A stretch of DNA of 40,250 nt, taken from positions 1-40,250 of IMG/VR virus record IMGVR_UViG_3300008952_000115; one strand, written 5' to 3'. This stretch comes from a virus. Positions 7,169 to 12,694 of this stretch are shown in pieces (the first letter of the stretch is position 1; every line of letters starts with the position of its first letter). The notes below the pieces were generated by a model that was given only the letters and a program-made list of their open reading frames with translations, was not told where the DNA came from and did not search any database. A program made the translations under genes and the position numbers.

Positions 7169-7552
7169 TTAGCTACCCTTCTGTTCAATGATGGATGAGA
7201 TGAAGTTTTTCATCTCTCCTGCCGATTTCAGCGCACCCTCAACGAGCTCGTTAATTAGGCAATCCCTGTGAGCAAGAACGTCGTACTTCTTGTCGAGAAC
7301 CCAATCATCGTCTTTTTGGACGACAACCTCGCAAGATGGACATTTAGCATCTACGTTCCACACGATTTTAGCACGCTGACTATACTCTACATCCACCTCG
7401 CCACTGCTGAGCTTTTTTTCCATACACTCTCTGCAATAGACCTCTGACTCATCGGAGGCATTAATGAACCCCTCGCTGATTGTAGTGGAACAATCTGAGC
7501 ACTCTTTTTTATCGTCGGTGACAACTACACCTGACTTTTTGATTTCACTCAT
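7169..7552 (-). CDS. double zinc-binding protein
   Basis: 127 residues with two likely zinc sites. The first is Cys18-Cys21 with Cys40-Cys43 (CSDC and CREC), a classic treble-clef or LIM-like spacing. The second is Cys71-Cys74 (CPSC) with His95 and Cys98 (HRDC). The C-terminus is a helix. Such proteins bind DNA, RNA or ubiquitin-like partners; here it belongs to the AAA+/VWA operon, where it could be an adaptor or a regulator. No enzyme motif is present. Confidence 0.7.
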   Translation of the reverse strand: MSEIKKSGVVVTDDKKECSDCSTTISEGFINASDESEVYCRECMEKKLSSGEVDVEYSQRAKIVWNVDAKCPSCEVVVQKDDDWVLDKKYDVLAHRDCLINELVEGALKSAGEMKNFISSIIEQKGS

Positions 7553-7570
7553 GGTTATTTTCTCTTTCTG

Positions 7571-7852
7571 TTATCTGTTATTATTAGTTAGCATCATTCC
7601 GTCGCATATCCGCATGCCCTCATTGTCACGAGAACTATACTCGCAAACATCGAGAGTCCGAGATTGAAACGGAACAATCATTCTCTTGGGAATTTTAACG
7701 ACCTTCCCATCACGAACTTCTATTGTCGGAGGCTCTTTGGTAATTATTTGAGCCTCGAGTCCCTGACGGAACTCTGCCTTTTGGATTTGGACGTTAGTCT
7801 GCTCCTGAGACGTGTTAATTTGATATGTCGGTTTTATTGTCGTTTTAGCCAT
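7571..7852 (-). CDS. hypothetical protein in AAA+/VWA operon
   Basis: 93 residues. The first 45 residues are polar and rich in T, Q and E; a small beta-like part follows (IEVRDGKVVKIPKRMIVPFQ), ending with two cysteines in a charged tail. A strong GGAGG ribosome binding site lies 7 bases upstream and overlaps the end of the preceding 38-residue gene. I do not recognise the family. Confidence 0.7.
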   Translation of the reverse strand: MAKTTIKPTYQINTSQEQTNVQIQKAEFRQGLEAQIITKEPPTIEVRDGKVVKIPKRMIVPFQSRTLDVCEYSSRDNEGMRICDGMMLTNNNR

Positions 7853-7855
7853 TAT

Positions 7856-7972
7856 TTACCTCCGTGTTATGTTATCTATTATCAATGTTTTGATGAAGTA
7901 GGCGAGAAGAACTCCGAAAGCAATCCCGAAAATTCCACTCCAAACAAGAAGCTCTGCCGTGCTAACAATCAT
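7856..7972 (-). CDS. 38-residue single-pass membrane peptide
   Basis: A short open frame: M-IVSTAELLVWSGIFGIAFG-VLLAYFIK-TLIIDNITRR. It has one hydrophobic helix of about 20 residues and a basic C-terminus, so an inner-membrane peptide with N-out topology is likely. Its ATG overlaps the stop of the VWA-like gene as ATGA, the same coupling used throughout this operon, and it fills what would otherwise be a gap. The small size and membrane helix suggest a lysis-, anchor- or effector-type peptide, but no role can be proven. Confidence 0.65.
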   Translation of the reverse strand: MIVSTAELLVWSGIFGIAFGVLLAYFIKTLIIDNITRR

Positions 7973-8835
7973 GCTAAATCCCTCAGAATGTCAATCACGA
8001 GAGATTGCAGTTTGTCTTCGCCCCACCGATTGCCGATTACATAATCAACTCCGACAAACTCTCTCATATCGGTTGAGGTCTGACGAGCTACCCCGAGACC
8101 CGACATTGTAGTAGAATCAAACGAATTGTGCCATACTGAGAACACATAATCCCGAAATACACCGAGGTTAGCCATTGCCTGAACTCGGCGAATGTCGAGT
8201 GGTTCGGTCTCGTTTTTTAGCTCCCAAGCAACCGAGCTTTCTGAGTATTTTTGATGACACCCAGTGCTCGTCGCCATTGCAACGATTCTTGTGCCGAATC
8301 CACGAGTAGTTAGCATGTCGGCAATCAGAGTAGCATGCGCAATGAGATTTACCCAATCATCTTGCTTATTGCCACAACTCATGGCAACCTCAATCCCAAG
8401 CGTCACAACTCTGTTTTGTGCACCACGCTGAGGAGCGCTCCAGTGCTCAGCATCGCCAGTCATAAGCCTCGTCATGCTAAGCTCGTCGCCAGTGTCGGAA
8501 TGTCTGCGCTTGCGCTTGTTTGTTACGCCTCTGCCCGAGAAGAACTCTGGATTTTCAGCCTCGAACTTAGTGCGAATTTCTTCGGTCTTTTTCACGAGAG
8601 ACTTTTTCACATGTCCCCTCCGAATCCTCTCACGTGTTTTTTCTCGGCTATCCTCATGCGTTCCATATCTCCATTTAATTTCACGACTAAGCTCCGTCGG
8701 ACAATTATCTTCTGATGGGTAAAGGTCTGAAGACTCAACGTGTTCAATGAGATGCTTAGTATTCCTTAGCTCGAGTTTAGCAATTTGCCTTTTCGGAGAT
8801 TTTAGCTTTTTGATGGTTAGCTTAGCGTCAGTCAT
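7969..8835 (-). CDS. VWA-like (DUF7192-like) partner of the AAA+ ATPase
   Basis: 288 residues. The N-terminal third is basic and probably disordered or helical. Residues from about 120 on show the alternating pattern of a degenerate von Willebrand A-like domain: VVTLGIEVAMSCGN, then a helix (LIAHATLIADMLTTRGFG), a TRIVAMAT strand, WELKNETEPLDIRRVQAMA, and FRDYVFSVWHNS. This order is what I know from phage DUF7192-type proteins encoded next to CobS-like ATPases. The usual MIDAS DxSxS is not obvious, so metal binding is uncertain. The pair resembles MoxR/CobS-VWA chaperone systems that remodel a target protein. Start overlaps the ATPase stop as ATGA. Confidence 0.7.
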   Translation of the reverse strand: MTDAKLTIKKLKSPKRQIAKLELRNTKHLIEHVESSDLYPSEDNCPTELSREIKWRYGTHEDSREKTRERIRRGHVKKSLVKKTEEIRTKFEAENPEFFSGRGVTNKRKRRHSDTGDELSMTRLMTGDAEHWSAPQRGAQNRVVTLGIEVAMSCGNKQDDWVNLIAHATLIADMLTTRGFGTRIVAMATSTGCHQKYSESSVAWELKNETEPLDIRRVQAMANLGVFRDYVFSVWHNSFDSTTMSGLGVARQTSTDMREFVGVDYVIGNRWGEDKLQSLVIDILRDLA

Positions 8836-10088
8836 TTCGCACCTACAATCACGTGCTCTATTCTGTCATGTGTTTCCTCGTCCCAGTGCTCTACAAGGTC
8901 GAGTAGCACTTGTTTGGCAGTGTCGCCGTCAGCAACTGCTTTAGCACCCTCTACAAAAGCTCGAGTAGACACAACTCGTCGAATGTCTTGCTTATTAATC
9001 TCTTTTCTGAGATTGGTTAAGCCGACGTGCAACTGCCTTAGCTCTGACTTAGTAGATTCTTTACTTTTGTCATGCTCTTCGGTGACGTGCTTTTTGATGC
9101 GCTTATTAATACCGCATAGCTTAGCCTCCAGTATAGCGTTGTAGTCTACGTCTACCATGCTGAGACAGAATCTGTCGAGCGTCGCACTATCGAGCTGATT
9201 GCGTCCAGTGTACTCCCAACTTCCGTTTCCTGTGCCAGTGGTATTGGCGCAAGCCACGAAGTAGAAGTCTGGATGTCGGTCAGCATATGGTTCTCCGTTA
9301 GCACCGCCTCGGTTCGGAACTGATACTCGTCCGTTTGCGAGAGCGGAATTGAGAGCAACGAGCATGTTTGAGTCACAAGCATCGAACTCGTCGGCGAGAA
9401 ATACACCGCCATTTTCGTAAAGCTCTATAAATTCCGCCGAGAAGTACGTGCCGTCGAATAGCATCCGTCCGAGCACGTGACCTTCGCTCATTCCTGCGGA
9501 GCAAGATATGTGTGCAAAGCGTAGGTCGAGAGCCTCAGCTACTTGGGATGCTAACGTAGTTTTGCCAGTGCCAGCGGGCCCGACTAAATACACGTTTTTG
9601 TGACGTATTGTTTTCTTCACAATGCGCTCGAATTTGGGATGTAAGATTCCCTCGAGCTTTTTAGCATCCTTGCCGTCTACTTTGATTTCGATTTCAGCAA
9701 CTCCACCGCCAGTCTCGTCGAGCTCTTTAATCTTCGAGCTATGTCCGTCGAGCAAGCACTTGGTTATGTCGTCAGTAGCACTCAATCTGTCGAGTTTGCT
9801 TTGGATGAGCTTACCTGCATCGCCGAGCATCTTCTCGAGAGCCTCGTCTTTAGCCTCAGCCTCAGCCTCAGCCTCAGCCTCAGCCTCGAAGACTTTAGCG
9901 CCCTCTCGTCGAGATTTAGCACCGCCTCCGTCCCTAAGCTCGTCGAGAGACTGATACACTCCGCTATCGAGAATCTTCTCGAGCTCGTCTTTTCGCATGT
10001 TACGAATATCTCCGGAATTTCCCGGAAATGTGTCCATTGCGACTCGTCGTAAGTCGGTAACTTTTCGTTGTTTCCATTTATTACTCAT
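8832..10088 (-). CDS. CobS/MoxR-like AAA+ ATPase
   Basis: 418 residues. Residues 8-42 resemble a small SAP/Rho-N-like helical domain. Residues 68-80 are an (EA)n run encoded by five perfect GCCTCA repeats (plus strand). The ATPase core has Walker A GPAGTGKTT (170-178), Walker B VFLADEFD (229-236), a sensor-1-like VACANTTG segment and a LDSATLDRF arginine-finger segment. All ATPase residues appear intact. CobS/MoxR ATPases act with a VWA partner to unfold or remodel a target, here the adjacent DUF7192-like protein. Phages carry this pair commonly, but its target is generally not known. ATGA overlaps with both neighbours imply fixed stoichiometry. Confidence 0.88.
   Translation of the reverse strand: MSNKWKQRKVTDLRRVAMDTFPGNSGDIRNMRKDELEKILDSGVYQSLDELRDGGGAKSRREGAKVFEAEAEAEAEAEAKDEALEKMLGDAGKLIQSKLDRLSATDDITKCLLDGHSSKIKELDETGGGVAEIEIKVDGKDAKKLEGILHPKFERIVKKTIRHKNVYLVGPAGTGKTTLASQVAEALDLRFAHISCSAGMSEGHVLGRMLFDGTYFSAEFIELYENGGVFLADEFDACDSNMLVALNSALANGRVSVPNRGGANGEPYADRHPDFYFVACANTTGTGNGSWEYTGRNQLDSATLDRFCLSMVDVDYNAILEAKLCGINKRIKKHVTEEHDKSKESTKSELRQLHVGLTNLRKEINKQDIRRVVSTRAFVEGAKAVADGDTAKQVLLDLVEHWDEETHDRIEHVIVGAK
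9853..9888. repeat. hexanucleotide microsatellite (GCCTCA x5, then GCCTCG)
   Basis: Five perfect GCCTCA units and one GCCTCG unit run in tandem within the AAA+ gene and encode an alternating Glu-Ala helix or linker. Since the unit is six bases, slippage would change the linker length by two residues without a frameshift. Confidence 0.9.
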
Positions 10089-10348
10089 TTTTCACCTCTT
10101 TTTCTGTTATTTCGCTCGATACGGATATATTCCGCAAGCATCTGACTACCGCCGTCATTGATTGCCGTCGGCATCATCTTTTCGAGCATAGCGAATTGAT
10201 TGATTGCGTCATCAAGCTCAGCGTCGGTCATGGAACTAACCATGAGACCGAGACCGAGAACAACGTCATCTGTGTGTTTGCCACGAGGAAAGAAACTTGT
10301 ATCTTCCGTCGGTAGCATGGGTTTTTGTCTTGGCGTATTATCAGCCAT
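10085..10348 (-). CDS. small hypothetical protein preceding the AAA+ ATPase
   Basis: 87 residues. After a polar N-terminus (about 25 residues), a helical segment follows (DDVVLGLGLMVSSMTDAEL, then AINQFAMLEKMMPTAI). The C-terminus is basic. No family recognised. It overlaps the AAA+ start as ATGA, so it may be a co-factor or adaptor of that module. Confidence 0.7.
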   Translation of the reverse strand: MADNTPRQKPMLPTEDTSFFPRGKHTDDVVLGLGLMVSSMTDAELDDAINQFAMLEKMMPTAINDGGSQMLAEYIRIERNNRKRGEK

Positions 10349-10351
10349 GTT

Positions 10352-10474
10352 TTACCTCTTTCTCTTAATGGTTACACGAATCCCAGAAGGAAGCTCGAAG
10401 ACGAGATTTTTCTTGCCTTTTCTGACGAGCTTTCCTTCGTAGGCTTTGCGTATTAGTTTGGATGTGCCAGTCAT
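10352..10474 (-). CDS. 40-residue basic hypothetical protein
   Basis: A short open frame reading MTGTSKLIRKAYEGKLVRKG, then KKNLVFELPSGIRVTIKRKR. It fills the space between two accepted genes and its ATG overlaps the upstream stop as ATGA. The pattern of alternating strands with a turn at PSG and many basic residues suggests a tiny beta-hairpin nucleic acid-binding protein. Codon use resembles its neighbours. Confidence 0.6.
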   Translation of the reverse strand: MTGTSKLIRKAYEGKLVRKGKKNLVFELPSGIRVTIKRKR

Positions 10475-10815
10475 GATAGCACCTCGTCGTATTCACACGA
10501 GATTCCGAGCTCGTCACACGAGCAATCCCACCGACGGGTGAACTTCAGCCCGTCCCGATACTGGACGACCTTACCCGAGGGTAATTGGACGTACCAATCC
10601 CAGTCTGCTTGAAATACTCGGAAACCCAAGCCAAACTGATTTGAGGTTTGGTTCATCCTTAGTTTCGTTGTCGCCGTAAGCCAACCATTGCTATTCAGCT
10701 CTACGTGTGTTCCACTGAACCGAACAACGTCGGTTGCGTGGTAGCGTACGGAAGTCACTCCGTCAGCTTTATTGATTTGTGTGGCGTGACTGCCAACCTT
10801 ACTTGTCTGTGCCAT
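10471..10815 (-). CDS. conserved phage hypothetical protein (first gene of leftward operon)
   Basis: 114 residues from the ATG at 10815, which has GGAG nine bases upstream; a longer frame to 10890 lacks a good ribosome binding site and has a cysteine-rich, unconvincing N-terminus. The core (VRYHATDVVRFSGTHVELNS, GWLTATTKLRMNQTSNQFGL, WYVQLPSGKVV) is a beta-rich motif series that I remember from many phage hypotheticals, where an arginine-, asparagine- and glutamine-bearing loop (KLRMNQTSNQ) is strongly conserved. The role is unknown. It is the first gene read leftward from the divergent hub. Confidence 0.7.
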   Translation of the reverse strand: MAQTSKVGSHATQINKADGVTSVRYHATDVVRFSGTHVELNSNGWLTATTKLRMNQTSNQFGLGFRVFQADWDWYVQLPSGKVVQYRDGLKFTRRWDCSCDELGISCEYDEVLS

Positions 10816-11183
10816 ATTAACTCCATGTGTTAGGCGTGTGCACCTCGTTGTGCATGGTGTAAACTTACGGAATGTAAACCCTGTTATCAATAACTATTAA
10901 CACGTTAATTGACACGTCGCTAAGCATGTTAGCACCCACCACGCTGAGCAGTGCGCATATTAGGTTAAATCTAACAATATCAGCAGTTACGTGCGTTAGT
11001 GGTAGCATGAATCAGCACAAACGAGCGCAAACAGACATGGAGCGACAAATTGAGCGTAACGCATGCAAAACGGCGACTCAACGGAAATTGGGAAACGGAA
11101 ACGGAAACGGAAGGGGGGCGGCGAGAATAAAGACCCCCTCACAGAAAATTTAAGCCATTTTTAGCCCTTTCACGACGAGGACT

Positions 11184-11303
11184 TTACGGTAAGGCTTACG
11201 GTAAGCTTTACGGTAAGGCTTACGGTATCGCTTACGGTAAGGCTTATGGTATTGTATAGGATAAGGTATAGGATAAGGTAAAGGTAAAGGTTAAGGTTAA
11301 GGA
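11184..11303. repeat. array of ten 12-bp tandem repeats (iteron- or operator-like)
   Basis: Exactly ten 12-base units fill 120 bases. Units 1-5 are near-identical (TTACGGTAAGGC), unit 6 is diverged (TTATGGTATTGT), units 7 and 8 are identical (ATAGGATAAGGT) and 9-10 are further decayed (AAAGGTAAAGGT, TAAGGTTAAGGA). Across unit junctions runs CTTACGGTAAG, a perfect 5-bp inverted repeat around one base, so each junction is a small palindromic site. The 12-base spacing is slightly more than one helical turn. Arrays like this serve as replication iterons or cooperative operators. The gradient of decay suggests growth by duplication from one side. Confidence 0.9.
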
Positions 11304-11378
11304 GGCGGGCGAACAAAAAAGTTAAGCTCAACGAAACTTCCGGAGTTTTCAAAAGTTACACCAAGTAAGCAAAAAGAC

Positions 11379-11406
11379 TTGATAATAATAATTATGCGTG
11401 TATAAC
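11379..11406 (+). promoter_or_regulatory. sigma70-like promoter for the rightward packaging operon
   Basis: TTGATA (11379-11384) and TATAAC (11401-11406) are separated by 16 bases in an AT-rich stretch. Each hexamer matches the consensus at five of six positions. Transcription would start near 11413, just before the GTG at 11415. Confidence 0.55.
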
Positions 11407-11414
11407 TTTCAAAC

Positions 11415-12233
11415 GTGCAAGTTAAGTGTCGAAACAGAATTTTCGATGTTTATACGCAATCTGAAGCTGATGACGATGAAATTCCATATACCTCTGACTG
11501 GCGGAACGCTGAAGTAGGAGATTGGATTTTAACAGATGACGAAAAAGTCCTCGAAGTTCTTGGCAGACGACAGCGGAAACACAAGTCATATAAGAAGCCT
11601 GTTGTTTTTATACGAACTGGATATGGCGAGACACCCACATATAAGCAACGCATCCATGCTAAAAAACGGGCTGATTATGAATGGGATTCACGATACAAGA
11701 AAGGTTTAAGGTATAATGTCAAACCTACAGCGCTTCAAACGGCATTTATGGAAAACCTCCTTGGCGGAGGCAAAATGGCGGCAGATGGAATGTGGACAAC
11801 AGAATCCATCATTAACGCATACCAATCAGTTTACGCTGAAAACAACCCCTCTGTCAGCCTCCGGAGAGGGCTGGCGATACTTCGTAAAAAAACGGTAAAA
11901 GAGCATATGAGCAAAATAATGCGACCAGTGTTAGTTGATAAAGGCATAGACGACGACTATGTTGCTGAAAAGCTGAAAAATTTTATTGAAGATTTAGATG
12001 TTCCTGCGGGAACAAGATTTATGGCACTGGGAAAAGCTTCTGACCTACTTGGGCATTCCGAGAAAGAGAAAGAAGAAAGGGCTCAAACAGTGTTTATGCT
12101 TTCCGATGGTGACAAAAAACTATTAGCTCACGTCAGAAAAGAGCTGTCTGACAAAGAAATTGGGAAACTTATGAAAAAGGCGAAGGAATCGGGAATAGAT
12201 GGTGTTGTCGAAGATGAAAATTCCAGCGGCTGA
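11415..12233 (+). CDS. probable terminase small subunit
   Basis: 272 residues. The N-terminal 90 residues are a charged, beta-containing extension. Residues 100-175 form a helix series (QTAFMENLLGGGKM, ADGMWTTESIINAYQSVYAE, SLRRGLAILRK, VKEHMSKIM) like the DNA-binding helix-turn-helix region of phage small terminases, followed by a helical bundle (DLDVPAGTRFMALGKASDLL). The first position of the packaging operon and the large subunit four genes downstream support the role: recognising the phage DNA end and feeding it to the motor. The start is GTG 11415 with no visible ribosome binding site; the mRNA may be nearly leaderless. Confidence 0.65.
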   Translation: MQVKCRNRIFDVYTQSEADDDEIPYTSDWRNAEVGDWILTDDEKVLEVLGRRQRKHKSYKKPVVFIRTGYGETPTYKQRIHAKKRADYEWDSRYKKGLRYNVKPTALQTAFMENLLGGGKMAADGMWTTESIINAYQSVYAENNPSVSLRRGLAILRKKTVKEHMSKIMRPVLVDKGIDDDYVAEKLKNFIEDLDVPAGTRFMALGKASDLLGHSEKEKEERAQTVFMLSDGDKKLLAHVRKELSDKEIGKLMKKAKESGIDGVVEDENSSG

Positions 12234-12408
12234 GCTCGAAGTCGAAATTGACAAAGATGTTGAAGGATATTTAATTCTTAATGGCGAGGCGTTTTTTGTA
12301 GATGCTGAAGTTGGGCATCTTCTCATCAGCATGGTTGATGAGATTAATCTTTTGAGAGACTATACAGAAGAGATGGAAAAGCATCTCGGGAGCAGAGCAA
12401 ATGCCTGA
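12199..12408 (+). CDS. small acidic hypothetical protein
   Basis: 69 residues from ATG 12199 with AAGGA eleven bases upstream; a second ATG at 12214 is equally plausible. It overlaps the end of the small terminase gene. The chain has strands around GYLILNGEAFFVDAEVG and a long C-terminal helix (LLISMVDEINLLRDYTEEME). No family recognised; position suggests a packaging accessory. Confidence 0.6.
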   Translation: MVLSKMKIPAAELEVEIDKDVEGYLILNGEAFFVDAEVGHLLISMVDEINLLRDYTEEMEKHLGSRANA

Positions 12409-12535
12409 TATTGACTATGGAACGGGTTCTATTGAGTATACAGACGGTACATCTCGAATGGAGACAACCCTTAAGAAATATAAAAAAATGAAAAAGAAGA
12501 AGAAAAAAACCAAGAAGGGGCATAAAAGCAAATAA
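12401..12535 (+). CDS. 44-residue protein with polylysine tail
   Basis: The frame starts with MPDIDYGTGSIEYTDG and ends in a run that is nearly all lysine (from residue 26: KYKKMKKKKKKTKKGHKSK). It overlaps the previous gene by eight bases and ends one base before the next start. The basic tail could bind DNA or neutralise charge during packaging. The homopolymeric A-tract in the DNA makes it prone to slippage. Confidence 0.55.
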   Translation: MPDIDYGTGSIEYTDGTSRMETTLKKYKKMKKKKKKTKKGHKSK

Positions 12536-12694
12536 ATGGCGGCTTACGATTGGAAGGTTTATCCAAAGGGCTGGAAATATAAAAGCCTGAAAGACCCGAA
12601 ATATATCGAAGATAGGGACAAACTTATTAAAGAGCATGGAAATGGCTGGTGGATTCTTGCTGACGGAAGGAAAATATCCGGAAAGAGGCATTGA
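12536..12694 (+). CDS. 52-residue hypothetical protein
   Basis: A short frame, MAAYDWKVYPKGWKYKSLKD and so on, ending GWWILADGRKISGKRH. It is rich in Trp, Tyr and Lys and follows the previous stop directly. The end overlaps the TTG start of the large terminase. This tight packing between two genes supports it as real. Family unknown. Confidence 0.55.
   Translation: MAAYDWKVYPKGWKYKSLKDPKYIEDRDKLIKEHGNGWWILADGRKISGKRH

Larger units (their letters stand above)
10816..11414. other. gene-free divergent regulatory/possible origin region (599 bases)
   Basis: No convincing gene lies between the leftward AAA+ operon and the rightward packaging operon. From left to right the region holds: a GTAAAC pair (near 10858 and 10873) around an ACTTACGGA core, an AT-rich GTTATCAATAAC segment (near 10885), a TTGACA hexamer near 10910, a near-palindrome TTAGGTTAAATCTAA (near 10960), three GGAAAC units (11091-11108) followed by a G6 run that can pair with C5 at 11134-11138, the 12-bp repeat array and a promoter next to the first rightward gene. 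Divergent promoters are expected; origin function is possible but not shown. Confidence 0.6.

Noticed and set aside
9622-9954. A 110-codon plus-strand frame and its neighbours across the AAA+ gene
   Set aside because: These frames are Ser/Leu-rich shadows of the minus-strand ATPase gene, produced by its Glu/Ala repeat and codon bias.
10926-11153. A plus-strand frame of 75 codons in the hub
   Set aside because: It has no ribosome binding site, low-complexity repeats (GNGNGNGRG from the GGAAAC units) and no resemblance to a protein family; the region looks regulatory.
11170-11352. A minus-strand 60-codon frame with LTVS-type repeats
   Set aside because: It is simply the 12-bp repeat array read in one frame, giving a four-residue periodic peptide; no start signal supports it.
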